DNA of 64,000 nt from Buttiauxella sp049686335 (lineage in GTDB: Bacteria; Pseudomonadota; Gammaproteobacteria; Enterobacterales; Enterobacteriaceae). Both the position numbers and the translations under genes were made by a program. Positions 1 through 9,302 of this stretch are shown piece after piece. The stretch spans positions 1-64,000 of the forward strand of contig NZ_JBAVHX010000026.1 in assembly GCF_049686335.1 (NCBI RefSeq), read 5' to 3'. Positions within the stretch are counted from its first letter, which is position 1. Each line of letters opens with the position of its first letter. Below the pieces are notes generated by a model that did no database searches, had not been told where the DNA came from, and saw only the letters and a list, made by a program, of their open reading frames with translations.

Positions 1-275
1 TGCGCGACCGTATGGCGGCCTGGCCGGCGAGCGGTGAAATCAACAGCAAGCTGCAGGATCCGAAAGTCGCCATCGCCCGAGTGCAGCAGCATTTTGCCCC
101 GCACGCGCAGGAAGTGGATCACACCGATGGCGTGAGCATGGCGTTCGCCGACTGGCGCTTTAACCTGCGCAGCTCCAACACCGAGCCGGTGGTGCGTCTG
201 AACGTGGAATCGCGCGGGGACACTAAATTGATGGAACAGAAAACGGCTGAAATTATGAAATTGCTACTTCAGTAA
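1..275 (+). CDS. manB: phosphomannomutase ManB/CpsG, 3' end only
   Basis: Partial gene running in from the left edge; the reading frame is open from the first bases to the TAA at 273-275, giving about 90 C-terminal residues. The segment contains RSSNTEPVVR, the phosphate-binding loop of the last domain of alpha-D-phosphohexomutases, which here would convert mannose-6-phosphate to mannose-1-phosphate for GDP-mannose and downstream fucose/colanic acid or O-antigen sugars. The position just upstream of gnd is where manB/cpsG lies in many enterobacterial polysaccharide loci. The catalytic serine and metal loop lie outside the window, so the choice between manB and another phosphohexomutase rests on context and the C-terminal match. 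Confidence 0.85.
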   Translation, partial: RDRMAAWPASGEINSKLQDPKVAIARVQQHFAPHAQEVDHTDGVSMAFADWRFNLRSSNTEPVVRLNVESRGDTKLMEQKTAEIMKLLLQ

Positions 276-419
276 TTTTGTAGACTCTGAATAATAGTTC
301 GTCAGCAGGCCATTAGAGCAGATCAAACTCTACCCACACCCTACAAACCTGAGTTAACATCAAGACAACATTAGTACGGCGTTGAAGTCGTAGTAACTTT
401 CATTAGACAGGAGTTTGTA

Positions 420-1829
420 ATGTCCAAACAGCAAATCGGTGTCGTAGGTATGGCAGTAATGGGGCGCAACCTTGCGCTGAATATTGAAAGCCGTGGCTAT
501 ACCGTTTCCGTGTTCAACCGTTCAGGCGATAAAACAGAAGAAGTGATCGCTGAGAACCCGGGCAAGAAGCTGGTTCCTTACTATACCGTGCAAGAGTTTG
601 TTGAATCCCTTGAAACTCCGCGTCGTATCTTATTGATGGTTAAGGCTGGTGAGGCCACGGACAAAACCATCGACTCCCTGAAGCCTTATCTTGAGAAAGG
701 CGATATCTTGATTGATGGTGGTAACACCTTCTTCCACGATACCATTCGTCGTAACCGTGAACTGTCTGCTGAAGGATTCAACTTCATCGGTACTGGTGTA
801 TCCGGTGGTGAAGAGGGCGCGCTGAAAGGCCCATCTATCATGCCTGGCGGTCAGAAAGAAGCGTACGAATTGGTTGCCCCAATTCTGAAGCAGATCGCTG
901 CTGTTGCAGAAGACGGCGAACCATGTGTGACTTATATCGGCGCTGATGGCGCTGGCCACTATGTGAAGATGGTTCACAACGGTATCGAATATGGTGATAT
1001 GCAGTTAATCGCTGAAGCCTACTCATTGCTGAAAGGCGGCCTGAATCTGACCAATGAAGAACTGGCAGAAACCTTTACAGAGTGGAACAAGGGTGAGCTG
1101 AATAGCTACCTTATTGACATCACCAAAGATATCTTCACTAAGAAAGATGAAGATGGTAACTATCTGGTTGATGTGATTCTGGATGAGGCCGCTAACAAAG
1201 GTACCGGAAAATGGACAAGCCAGAGCTCGCTTGACCTCGGCGAACCGCTGTCTCTGATCACCGAATCTGTTTTCGCACGTTATATCTCTTCTCTGAAAGA
1301 ACAGCGCGTTGCAGCATCTAAAGTACTGAGTGGCCCACAGGCTAAGCCGTTTGCTGGTGATAAAACTGAGTTCGCTGAGAAAGTACGCCGTGCTTTGTAC
1401 CTGGGTAAAATCGTTTCTTATGCTCAGGGCTTCTCACAGCTACGTGCGGCATCTGAAGAGAATAACTGGGATCTCAACTACGGTGAGATTGCGAAGATTT
1501 TCCGTGCTGGCTGTATCATTCGTGCACAGTTCCTGCAGAAAATTACCGATGCGTATGCAGAGAATGCAGCGATTGCAAACCTGCTGTTAGCACCTTACTT
1601 CAAGAAGATTGCCGATGAGTATCAGCAAGCACTTCGTGATGTGGTTTCTTACGCAGTACAAAACGGTATCCCAACACCGACCTTCTCCGCAGCCATTTCT
1701 TACTACGATAGCTACCGTGCCGCTGTGTTACCTGCAAACTTGATTCAGGCACAACGTGACTATTTTGGCGCGCATACTTATAAGCGCACTGATAAAGAAG
1801 GTGTATTCCATACGGAGTGGTTAGATTAA
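420..1829 (+). CDS. gnd: 6-phosphogluconate dehydrogenase, decarboxylating
   Basis: Oxidises 6-phosphogluconate to ribulose-5-phosphate with NADP+, the third step of the oxidative pentose phosphate pathway, in the cytosol. The 469-residue product is full length. The N-terminal Rossmann motif is GVVGMAVMGRN (residues 7-17); the substrate loop GVSGGEEGA lies near residue 130; and the catalytic pair Lys183 and Glu190 is present in KMVHNGIEYGD. The start is set by a CAGGAG ribosome-binding site 7 bases upstream. It stands between the polysaccharide locus and wzz, its usual place in enterics, and is followed by its own hairpin terminator. Upstream, 276-419 shows only a spacer with the presumed promoter. 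Confidence 0.98.
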   Translation: MSKQQIGVVGMAVMGRNLALNIESRGYTVSVFNRSGDKTEEVIAENPGKKLVPYYTVQEFVESLETPRRILLMVKAGEATDKTIDSLKPYLEKGDILIDGGNTFFHDTIRRNRELSAEGFNFIGTGVSGGEEGALKGPSIMPGGQKEAYELVAPILKQIAAVAEDGEPCVTYIGADGAGHYVKMVHNGIEYGDMQLIAEAYSLLKGGLNLTNEELAETFTEWNKGELNSYLIDITKDIFTKKDEDGNYLVDVILDEAANKGTGKWTSQSSLDLGEPLSLITESVFARYISSLKEQRVAASKVLSGPQAKPFAGDKTEFAEKVRRALYLGKIVSYAQGFSQLRAASEENNWDLNYGEIAKIFRAGCIIRAQFLQKITDAYAENAAIANLLLAPYFKKIADEYQQALRDVVSYAVQNGIPTPTFSAAISYYDSYRAAVLPANLIQAQRDYFGAHTYKRTDKEGVFHTEWLD

Positions 1830-1860
1830 TTTATAGAGATTGTCTTTATTGGTAAAATAA

Positions 1861-1888
1861 AAAAAGACCCCCACTAGAGGGTCTTTTT
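1861..1888 (+). terminator. rho-independent terminator after gnd
   Basis: AAAAAGACCC at 1861-1870 pairs with GGGTCTTTTT at 1879-1888 around a short loop and ends in a T run, about 30 bases after the gnd stop. This separates gnd from wzz transcription. The AT-rich stretch 1889-2086 behind it must contain the wzz promoter, but I cannot pick one -10/-35 pair with confidence. Confidence 0.85.
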
Positions 1889-2086
1889 GAGATTTACCTG
1901 GTGGTTTTATTTTGTAGAAAAAATATATAGTGGGTGTTGGGAAATTGATTGGCTGCAATTTTTGCTAATAATTCTTACTCTTATTCAAGAAAAGTGCTTC
2001 CTTTAAATCAGGTATTTTCTTTTGTTACCAACTACACTTTCGTCGACTAACCATTGATGAAAGACGAACAAATTTTTAGGGTAATC

Positions 2087-3082
2087 ATGAACCAGGATAA
2101 CAATATAGTGGTGGGTAAGAACTACAATGATTCAACTGAATCCATTAATTTATTAGAAATTGTAATGCAATTGTGGAAAGGAAAAGGCACAATCATCGCT
2201 TTTGCTGTTGCAGCGGTTATCCTCACAGTTATCTATCTCTTCGTTGCTAAAGAAAAATGGTCTTCAGAAGCAATTATTACGTTGCCTGACTCTGGTCAAA
2301 TTGCTAATTATAATAATGCTATGAATGTACTTTACAGCCAGAATCCATCCAGCGCACCTTCAGTAGTAGAGATTCAACAGCGTTTCTTCGGGCGTTTTAA
2401 CTCAGCATTATCAGCTCTCTCTGAACAATTAGATAATCAGGAGAAGCCTGAGAAACTGACAATTGAACCATCTGTTAAAGATCAACCGGTGCCATTAAAA
2501 GTTAGCTATGTAGCGACAAGTGCTGCAGAAGCGCAAAAAACACTCACTACTTATATTCAACAGATCAATAAACGTGTTGTCACTGAACTTGATGATGACT
2601 TGCAAACCAGCATCACCTCAAAAGTTGAAGATCTGAAAGTCGATTTGGCAACCAAAGAGAAAATTGCTCAGGAAAAGAAAGACAAACGTCTGGAAATCCT
2701 GAATCAGGCATTGATTGTTGCGCAGCAATCCAACATCAAAAACACCCTGGTTCAGCAGGCTGAAACGTTGTCTGAAGATACCTTGTTCGTATTGGGTAGC
2801 GATGCGCTTTCATCAATCATCAAGAATGAAGCAACGCGTCCATTACCTCTTGATGACTCATATTTTAATGCTCGTTCAACCTTGTTAGCGATCAATGCTT
2901 TGAAATCTAAGCCTGACACCACTTACGCCTTCCGCTACGTGATGAAACCAAGCTTACCTATTCACCGTGATAGCCCGAAAAAGGGTCTGACACTGGTGCT
3001 GGGTGCGTTGGTGGGTCTGATTCTGGGCTCTGGTGTTGTGCTTGGTCGTAACGCATTGCGTAACTACAAGCCTGTAGTATAA
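2087..3082 (+). CDS. wzzB: Wzz polysaccharide chain-length determinant
   Basis: Inner-membrane polysaccharide co-polymerase (PCP-1) that sets the modal chain length of Wzy-dependent O antigen. The 331-residue product has the standard plan: a first membrane helix at about residues 28-48 (GTIIAFAVAAVILTVIYLF), a long alpha-helical periplasmic domain rich in Glu/Lys/Gln, and a second glycine-rich helix near the C terminus (LVLGALVGLILGSGVVLG). I chose the ATG at 2087, which has AGGG 5-9 bases upstream; the in-frame TTG/ATG at 2054-2059 lack a ribosome-binding site. It follows gnd directly, without the ugd gene found there in E. coli. This fits a Wzy-dependent O antigen encoded just left of the window. 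Confidence 0.93.
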   Translation: MNQDNNIVVGKNYNDSTESINLLEIVMQLWKGKGTIIAFAVAAVILTVIYLFVAKEKWSSEAIITLPDSGQIANYNNAMNVLYSQNPSSAPSVVEIQQRFFGRFNSALSALSEQLDNQEKPEKLTIEPSVKDQPVPLKVSYVATSAAEAQKTLTTYIQQINKRVVTELDDDLQTSITSKVEDLKVDLATKEKIAQEKKDKRLEILNQALIVAQQSNIKNTLVQQAETLSEDTLFVLGSDALSSIIKNEATRPLPLDDSYFNARSTLLAINALKSKPDTTYAFRYVMKPSLPIHRDSPKKGLTLVLGALVGLILGSGVVLGRNALRNYKPVV

Positions 3083-3103
3083 GTACTCATTACGATAGTT
3101 ATA

Positions 3104-3129
3104 AAAAAGGCCGCTTTTGCGGCCTTTTT
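3104..3129. terminator. bidirectional terminator between wzz and hisI
   Basis: Perfect 11-bp stem: AAAAAGGCCGC at 3104-3114, loop TTTT, GCGGCCTTTTT at 3119-3129. The A and T runs on both sides make it work in either direction, serving wzz from the left and the his operon from the right. Confidence 0.9.
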
Positions 3130-3151
3130 CACATCTGAACTTCCCCGAAAT

Positions 3152-3763
3152 CTACTTATGTCTTTCCCGCAAATTCTCAATCACCGCGCTTAAATCCAGC
3201 TTCTGATCCTGCAACAGCACCAGCAAGTGATAAACCAAATCCGACGCTTCGTTCTTCAGCTCGAACCGGTTATTCACTGTCGCCGCCAGTGCGGTTTCTA
3301 CGCCTTCTTCACCCACTTTCTGAGCAATGCGCTTGGTTCCACTTGCATACAACTTCGCGGTATAGGAACTCTCAGGATCGGCACTTTTTCGCGAGGCCAG
3401 CAGTTGCTCAAGTTGATACAAGAAGTGCCAGTCGTGGTGGGTTTCACCGAAGCAGCTTGAGGTGCCGAGATGGCAGGTTGGCCCAATTGGGTTGGCCAGA
3501 ATCAGCAGCGTGTCGTTATCGCAATCTGGCGCGATACTGGCGACGTTGAGGAAATTACCGGAGCTTTCACCCTTGGTCCACAAACGTTGTTTAGTGCGCG
3601 AATAAAATGTCACTTTACCGCTTTGTTCAGTCTGCGCCAGTGCTTCAGGGTTCATGTAACCAAGCATCAGCACTTCACCTGAAACGGCATGCTGGACGAT
3701 GACCGGCATCAGTCCATCGGTTTTTTCCCAGTCCAGCTTTGCTCTTTGTTCTTGTGTTAACAC
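3152..3763 (-). CDS. hisI: bifunctional phosphoribosyl-AMP cyclohydrolase / phosphoribosyl-ATP pyrophosphatase
   Basis: Catalyses steps 2 and 3 of histidine synthesis. The 203-residue protein is the usual enterobacterial fusion. The N-terminal cyclohydrolase half (about 1-110) carries the zinc/metal region with DCDNDT and GPTCHLGTSSCF. The C-terminal MazG-like pyrophosphohydrolase half (about 115-203) carries GEEGVETALAA. It is the last gene of the his operon and its start overlaps the hisF stop by 7 bases, as expected for translational coupling. The bidirectional hairpin at 3104-3129 ends the operon. Confidence 0.97.
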   Translation of the reverse strand: MLTQEQRAKLDWEKTDGLMPVIVQHAVSGEVLMLGYMNPEALAQTEQSGKVTFYSRTKQRLWTKGESSGNFLNVASIAPDCDNDTLLILANPIGPTCHLGTSSCFGETHHDWHFLYQLEQLLASRKSADPESSYTAKLYASGTKRIAQKVGEEGVETALAATVNNRFELKNEASDLVYHLLVLLQDQKLDLSAVIENLRERHK

Positions 3764-4533
3764 ACTCTTATCTCCACACCTTGTTGAGCCAGAAAAAGTT
3801 TCAGCTCACCAATATTGATAATCTGCTTATGGAATACCGATGCCGCCAGCGCGCCGTCGACATCCACATCCCGGAATGCTTCGAGGAAGTGTTCCATGGT
3901 TCCCGCACCGCCCGAGGCAATTAGCGGGACATGGCAAACTTCACGCACTTTCTTTAACTGCTCCAGGTCATAGCCGTTGCGTACGCCGTCCTGGTTCATC
4001 ATATTGAGTACGATTTCCCCGGCACCACGCGTTTGCACTTCCTGCACCCAGGCAACCGTTTCCCACGTCGTGACACGCGTACGGCTTTCATCGCCGGTAT
4101 ATTGATTGACGTGATATTTCCCGGTTTCGCTATCAAACCAGGTATCGATCCCAACCACAATACACTGCACACCAAAACGATCAGCCAGACGAGTAATCAG
4201 CTCCGGGTCGGCCAGAGCAGGGGAGTTGATAGAAATTTTATCTGCGCCAAAAGAGAGAATTTGCGCAGCATCTTCAATTGACTTGATGCCACCCGCCACG
4301 CAGAAAGGAATGTCGATAACTTCGGCAACGCGTGACACCCAACTTTTATCCACCACGCGGCCATCGCTTGACGCAGTGATATCGTAGAACACCAGTTCGT
4401 CGGCGCCTTCAGCGGCATAACGTTGTGCCAGTGGCACGATATCGCCAATGATTTCATGATTGCGGAACTGCACACCTTTCACGACTTGCCCGTCACGCAC
4501 ATCCAGGCAAGGGATTATCCGTTTTGCCAGCAT
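3757..4533 (-). CDS. hisF: imidazole glycerol phosphate synthase cyclase subunit HisF
   Basis: A (beta/alpha)8-barrel cyclase that uses ammonia delivered by HisH to turn PRFAR into imidazole glycerol phosphate and AICAR. At 258 residues it has the family length. The N terminus reads MLAKRIIPCLDVRDGQVVKG, including the catalytic Asp11. The second catalytic Asp is in the VVGIDTW segment, and the phosphate loop SGGAGTMEHF is near residue 205. The gene overlaps hisA by 19 bases upstream and hisI by 7 downstream. Confidence 0.97.
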   Translation of the reverse strand: MLAKRIIPCLDVRDGQVVKGVQFRNHEIIGDIVPLAQRYAAEGADELVFYDITASSDGRVVDKSWVSRVAEVIDIPFCVAGGIKSIEDAAQILSFGADKISINSPALADPELITRLADRFGVQCIVVGIDTWFDSETGKYHVNQYTGDESRTRVTTWETVAWVQEVQTRGAGEIVLNMMNQDGVRNGYDLEQLKKVREVCHVPLIASGGAGTMEHFLEAFRDVDVDGALAASVFHKQIINIGELKLFLAQQGVEIRVC

Positions 4534-5252
4534 GAGATCGCCTCCGTTACGTTGAATTTTCCTTCCAGCAGTGCTCGACCAACAATCACACCCTGTACGC
4601 CAGTACCGCGCAATGCGGCAATATCGTCAATGTCGCCAATGCCGCCGGATGACTGGAACGCCACTTGCGGGAAACGTGCACAAATTTCTTCATACAGCGA
4701 CACATTCGAACCCGCAAGCGTGCCGTCACGTGAAATATCGGTACACAGTACGTGCTTGAGTCCAACCGGGAGATAGGTTTCTACCAGCTCTTCGAGCGTG
4801 ACGCCGGAGTTCTCTTGCCAGCCGCTCACCGCGACCTGTTTATTGCCTTGTTCGTCGATGCGTACGTCCAGCGCTAACACCAGTGCATCTGCGCCAAAGC
4901 GGGTAAACCAGCCTTTCACCACTTCTGGCGATTTAACCGCGGTTGAGCCGATAACGACGCGTGCCACACCCGCTTCCAGCAAGGCCGCAACATCTTCTTC
5001 AGTACGTACGCCACCGCCAACCTGCACCGGCACGTTAACGCCGGCAACCAGTGTTTGAATCAGGGGGATTTGTCGTTTTGCCGGGTCTTTTGCCCCGGTT
5101 AAATCCACCAGATGTAATACCTTCGCACCTTGTGCGGCATAATCTTGCAAACGGGGTAACGGGTCGTTGCCGTAATCGCGCTGTTGATCGTAATCCCCCT
5201 GATGGAGGCGCACCACTGTGCCGTCTATTAAATCGAGAGCGGGAATAATCAT
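4515..5252 (-). CDS. hisA: ProFAR isomerase HisA
   Basis: Catalyses the Amadori rearrangement of ProFAR to PRFAR, step 4 of histidine synthesis. It is a 245-residue half-barrel-duplicated (beta/alpha)8 protein related to HisF. The general-base Asp sits in MIIPALDLIDGTVVRLHQG and the catalytic Asp of the second half in CTDISRDGTLAGSN. Phosphate loops GGGVRTEED and SGGIGDIDD are intact. There are 5 bases between the hisH stop and the hisA start, and its 3' end runs 19 bases into hisF. Confidence 0.97.
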   Translation of the reverse strand: MIIPALDLIDGTVVRLHQGDYDQQRDYGNDPLPRLQDYAAQGAKVLHLVDLTGAKDPAKRQIPLIQTLVAGVNVPVQVGGGVRTEEDVAALLEAGVARVVIGSTAVKSPEVVKGWFTRFGADALVLALDVRIDEQGNKQVAVSGWQENSGVTLEELVETYLPVGLKHVLCTDISRDGTLAGSNVSLYEEICARFPQVAFQSSGGIGDIDDIAALRGTGVQGVIVGRALLEGKFNVTEAISCWQNG

Positions 5253-5257
5253 GGTGC

Positions 5258-5848
5258 TTACATCTCCAGGAAGTTTTTCAGTAATTTTGCGCCTGCGGCA
5301 CCCGAACGTTCCGGGTGGAACTGCACGCCAAAGAAGTTATCTTTTTGCACTGCAGCGGTGAACGCTTCGCCGTAGCTGGCCTGCGCGATGGTATTGGCAC
5401 ACACCGGCATCGCATAGCTGTGCACAAAGTAAAAATAGTCGCCATCGTCAATGCCACGGAACAGGCGGTCACCTGCTTTGGGATACACGCGGTTCCAGCC
5501 CATGTGCGGCAAAGGCAAACCGTAGTCGACCATTTTCAGCACCGGCTCTTCAATAATGCCGAGCATTTCCACGCCGTTGCTTTCGTCGCTACGCGAGCCT
5601 AACAACTGCATTCCGAGACAAATTCCCAGCACCGGTTGGGTACAGGCCTTAATCAGCTCGACCAGATCACGCTCGCGGATTTGGTTCATCGCTGCCTGAG
5701 CGGTGCCAACACCGGGTAAAAAGAGTTTATCGGCGCGTAGTACCACGTCCGGGTCACGGCTCACCACGGGCTCATAGCCGTGGCGCTGAATGGCCGATTT
5801 TACCGAATGCAGGTTGGCGCAACCGGTATCAAGGATCACGACGTCCAT
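5258..5848 (-). CDS. hisH: imidazole glycerol phosphate synthase glutaminase subunit HisH
   Basis: Class I glutamine amidotransferase subunit that hydrolyses glutamine and channels ammonia to HisF. The 196-residue protein has the nucleophile Cys77 in GICLGMQLLG and the His-x-Glu of the triad in QFHPERS near residues 176-182. The oxyanion strand region PGVGTA is also present. The start ATG overlaps the hisB stop by one base, in keeping with the tight operon. Confidence 0.97.
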   Translation of the reverse strand: MDVVILDTGCANLHSVKSAIQRHGYEPVVSRDPDVVLRADKLFLPGVGTAQAAMNQIRERDLVELIKACTQPVLGICLGMQLLGSRSDESNGVEMLGIIEEPVLKMVDYGLPLPHMGWNRVYPKAGDRLFRGIDDGDYFYFVHSYAMPVCANTIAQASYGEAFTAAVQKDNFFGVQFHPERSGAAGAKLLKNFLEM

Positions 5849-6915
5849 TACAACACTCCTTTTGAGGAGGGCAGTGTGTCACCTTCAACCCGAATCGCCT
5901 GGCGTAGTGTGCGGCCAAAGACTTTAAACAGACTCTCGACACGGTGATGATCGTTTTTACCTTTGGTTTTCAGGTGCAGAGTCACGCCCATGGTGTACGA
6001 GAGCGAACGGAAAAAGTGTTCGACCATCTCGGTGCTCAAATCGCCCACACGCTGGAAGTTGTACTCCGCTTTATATTCAAGGTGCGGGCGGCCAGAGATA
6101 TCCAGCGCACAGCGAGCCAGGCATTCGTCCATCGGCAGGGTAAAGCCAAAGCGGGTAATGCCGCGTTTGTCACCCAGCGCGATTTTCAGCGCTTCGCCTA
6201 GCGCAAGGCCGGTGTCTTCTACAGTGTGGTGATCATCGATGTACAGGTCGCCTTTCACGCTGATATCCATACGGAAACCACCGTGGGTGGCAATCTGATC
6301 CAGCATGTGGTCAAAGAAACCGACGCCGGTGTTAATTTTGCTGCCACCTTCACGGTCGAGCCACACTTGCACATCAATTTGCGTCTCTTTGGTGGCACGC
6401 TCAACGTGCGCGTAACGGTCACGTTTGGTCAGTTGGTCACTGATCATCGGCCAGTTCAGTGTTTCACCGTGGTAGCGTAAACCCTGAATGCCCATGTTTT
6501 CTGCCAGTTCGATGTCGGTTGCACGGTCGCCAATCACGTAGCTATTCGGCTTATCCAGCACACCTTCTTCCAGGTAACCCTTCACCAGCGCAATTTTAGG
6601 TTTACGGCAATCACAGTTATCTGCCGGTAAATGCGGACAAATCAGCACATCGTCAAAATTCACGCCCTGCGAGCTAAACACCTGCATCATCAGGTTGTGC
6701 GGGCCGTCGAATTCTGCCTGCGGGAAACTGTCAGTCCCCAAACCGTCCTGATTGGTGATCATCACCAGTTTGTAGCCCGCTTTTTGCAGTTGCAGCAGGG
6801 CAGGGATCACCGCAGGCTCAAAGGCCAGTTTATCCATACGATCCACCTGGAAATCTGAAGGTGGCTCGGAAATTAAGGTGCCGTCACGGTCGATAAAAAG
6901 AGTTTTCTGGCTCAC
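5848..6915 (-). CDS. hisB: bifunctional histidinol-phosphatase / imidazoleglycerol-phosphate dehydratase HisB
   Basis: Catalyses steps 6 and 8 of the pathway. The N-terminal HAD phosphatase (about 1-165) shows the DxDGT motif at FIDRDGTL and a zinc-binding CPHLPADNCDCRKPK loop. The C-terminal dehydratase (about 166-355) has the duplicated metal-binding DHHTVED and NDHHRVES motifs. The length of 355 residues matches E. coli HisB. The start codon is GTG, overlapping the hisC stop as GTGA. Confidence 0.97.
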   Translation of the reverse strand: MSQKTLFIDRDGTLISEPPSDFQVDRMDKLAFEPAVIPALLQLQKAGYKLVMITNQDGLGTDSFPQAEFDGPHNLMMQVFSSQGVNFDDVLICPHLPADNCDCRKPKIALVKGYLEEGVLDKPNSYVIGDRATDIELAENMGIQGLRYHGETLNWPMISDQLTKRDRYAHVERATKETQIDVQVWLDREGGSKINTGVGFFDHMLDQIATHGGFRMDISVKGDLYIDDHHTVEDTGLALGEALKIALGDKRGITRFGFTLPMDECLARCALDISGRPHLEYKAEYNFQRVGDLSTEMVEHFFRSLSYTMGVTLHLKTKGKNDHHRVESLFKVFGRTLRQAIRVEGDTLPSSKGVL

Positions 6916-7994
6916 ACGCCCTCCGTGGCCGCAAGGCCGGGTTGTTCACGTAACGCAGCTATGGTGCGCTCGCACTCGGAACGGGTGCCGACGCTGATAC
7001 GCAGGCAGCCGCTTAATGATGGTTGTTTATTTTGATCACGCAGGATAATGCCCTGATCCCACAAAGATTTAAATACCGCACTTGAAGCGGTGAAACGAGC
7101 CAGAACGTAGTTGGTTTCAGAGTCGAAAACCTGCTCAACACAGTCAACGTCTTGCAACGCAGCGACCAGATACTGTCGATTAACAAGTATTTCCGCCACG
7201 CGCTCGCGCATCGCATTTATTCCCTGCGGGCTTAATGCCTGGGCGGCAATATCGGCAACCGGCGTGGAAAGCGGGTAAGGCGCGATGACTTTCATCAGCA
7301 AGTTAATCACTTCTTCATTTGCCAGCGTAAAGCCGCAACGCAGACCGGCCAGAGCAAAGGCTTTTGAAAGCGTGCGCAGAACCACAAGGTGCGGATATTC
7401 GCTTAACCAGCCAGCCAGTGATGCCTGCGGGCAAAACTCGATATAGGCTTCATCCGCCACCACCAGCGCTTTGCCACGTGCCATTTCCAACAGGACACGT
7501 AAATCCTGAGGATTAATTAACTGGCCAGTCGGGTTGTTTGGGCTGCAGACATAAATCACTTTTACGCCATCAAGATTTTCTGCGATGGCGGGTAAATCGA
7601 GCTGCCAGTTTTCCAGAGCCTGCACGGTGCGGCATTCCACACCAATGGTTTCGGCGCTCACGCTGTACATGCCGTAAGTCGGCGGGCAGTAAAGCACGGC
7701 ATCTTTGCCTGGTTCACAGAAGGCGCGAATCAGTAGTTCGATACCTTCATCTGCGCCACGGCTGACTAACACCTGCTCAGGTTTCACGCCTGCATATTCT
7801 GCGTAGCGCTGAATCACCCGTTTTGGCTGGCATTCCGGATAACGGTTCAGCGTCTGTTGCGTCAGTTCAAATTCAACCGCAGTCGGGTATTCATTGGCAT
7901 TCAACCACACATCGCCATTACCACCCAGACGGCGAGCCGACTGGTAAGGGGTCAGGGCACGGACGTTTTCGCGGGCTAACTCTTCAATGCTCAT
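6912..7994 (-). CDS. hisC: histidinol-phosphate aminotransferase HisC
   Basis: PLP-dependent fold-type I aminotransferase making histidinol phosphate from imidazole acetol phosphate and glutamate. Length is 360 residues. The PLP lysine is in RTLSKAFALAGLRCG; YVCSPNNPTGQ and the DEAYIEF aspartate that binds the PLP nitrogen are in place. The start ATG overlaps the hisD stop by 4 bases (ATGA) and the stop overlaps the hisB GTG. Confidence 0.97.
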   Translation of the reverse strand: MSIEELARENVRALTPYQSARRLGGNGDVWLNANEYPTAVEFELTQQTLNRYPECQPKRVIQRYAEYAGVKPEQVLVSRGADEGIELLIRAFCEPGKDAVLYCPPTYGMYSVSAETIGVECRTVQALENWQLDLPAIAENLDGVKVIYVCSPNNPTGQLINPQDLRVLLEMARGKALVVADEAYIEFCPQASLAGWLSEYPHLVVLRTLSKAFALAGLRCGFTLANEEVINLLMKVIAPYPLSTPVADIAAQALSPQGINAMRERVAEILVNRQYLVAALQDVDCVEQVFDSETNYVLARFTASSAVFKSLWDQGIILRDQNKQPSLSGCLRISVGTRSECERTIAALREQPGLAATEGV

Positions 7995-9298
7995 TGCATC
8001 TCCTTCAGCGCAGCAACGCGCAGGGTAACAGCGTTTTTGTGGGCATCCAGCAACTCAGCAGCAGCCAGCGTTTCAATGGTTTTAGCAAGGCTTGAGAAAC
8101 CTTGTGGCGACAGTTCCTGAACCGTCATGCGCTTCTGGAAATCCGCCAGCCCAAGGCTTGAAAAGGTCGATGTGTAACCGTAGGTCGGTAGAACATGGTT
8201 GGTACCAGAAGCGTAGTCACCTGCGGATTCCGGTGACCAGTCACCGAGAAATACTGAACCGGCACTGGTAATGGAATCGACGAGATCGCGGGCTTTACGC
8301 GTCTGAATAATCAGGTGCTCCGGGCCGTACTGGTTAGAGATTTCAATACACTGCTCAAGGTCGCGAGCAATAATCAGACGGCTGCTTTCCAGAGCTTTAC
8401 GCGCCGTTTCAGCTCGTGGCAGTGCAGCTAACTGACGTTCTACGGCTTCGGCTACGGCTTGCGCCATTTGCGCGTCTGGCGTCAGCAAAATGACTTGTGA
8501 ATCCGGGCCGTGTTCTGCTTGTGACAGCAGGTCGGAGGCGACGAAATCTGGCGTGGCACCACTGTCGGCAATCACTAACACTTCTGACGGACCGGCTGGC
8601 ATGTCGATGGCCGCGCCATCAAGACGCTGGCTGACCTGGCGTTTTGCTTCGGTGACAAAAGCGTTGCCTGGTCCAAAGATTTTATCCACTTTCGGAATGC
8701 TTTCGGTGCCCAGTGCCAGCGCGGCAATCGCCTGTGCGCCGCCCACCTGGAACACTTCCTGCACACCACAAAGTTTGGCGGCATACAGGATCTCATCAGC
8801 AATCGGTGGCGGAGAACACAACACCACTTTTTTGCAGCCTGCAATACGAGCGGGCGTGGCAAGCATCAATACGGTTGAAAACAGCGGCGCTGAACCGCCA
8901 GGAATATACAGGCCGACAGACGCAACCGGGCGAGTCACCTGCTGGCAGCGCACGCCAGGCATCGTTTCGATATCCACCGTCGCCAATTGCTGCGCGACGT
9001 GGAATTTTTCGATGTTCGCCACCGCGACCGCCATGGCGTCTTTAATCTCGCCACCCAAACGGGCTACGGCGGCGTCAATTTCGCTGTCGCTAACTTTGAG
9101 GTGTGCCACGATGGTTTTATCGAATTTTGCGCTGTATTCGCGCAATGCCGCATCGCCGTTGGTTTTCACATTATTCAGAATGTCGGCGACTGTGCGGGTA
9201 ATGCTTTCCGACGCCGAAATCGCCGGGCGCGTCAGCAATGCGTTTTGTGCCGCCGCGTCGCACTCATTCCAGTTAATCAACGTATTGAAGTTTGCCAT
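7991..9298 (-). CDS. hisD: histidinol dehydrogenase HisD
   Basis: Zinc- and NAD-dependent enzyme oxidising L-histidinol to L-histidine in two steps, the end of the pathway. At 435 residues it is full length. Visible family blocks are GLYIPGGSAPLFSTVLMLA, the GPSEVLVIAD segment, the LLSQAEHGPDSQ zinc region and the GPEHLI segment with the catalytic His. Four bases separate it from hisG upstream and it overlaps hisC downstream. Confidence 0.97.
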   Translation of the reverse strand: MANFNTLINWNECDAAAQNALLTRPAISASESITRTVADILNNVKTNGDAALREYSAKFDKTIVAHLKVSDSEIDAAVARLGGEIKDAMAVAVANIEKFHVAQQLATVDIETMPGVRCQQVTRPVASVGLYIPGGSAPLFSTVLMLATPARIAGCKKVVLCSPPPIADEILYAAKLCGVQEVFQVGGAQAIAALALGTESIPKVDKIFGPGNAFVTEAKRQVSQRLDGAAIDMPAGPSEVLVIADSGATPDFVASDLLSQAEHGPDSQVILLTPDAQMAQAVAEAVERQLAALPRAETARKALESSRLIIARDLEQCIEISNQYGPEHLIIQTRKARDLVDSITSAGSVFLGDWSPESAGDYASGTNHVLPTYGYTSTFSSLGLADFQKRMTVQELSPQGFSSLAKTIETLAAAELLDAHKNAVTLRVAALKEMQ

Positions 9299-9302
9299 GG
9301 TG

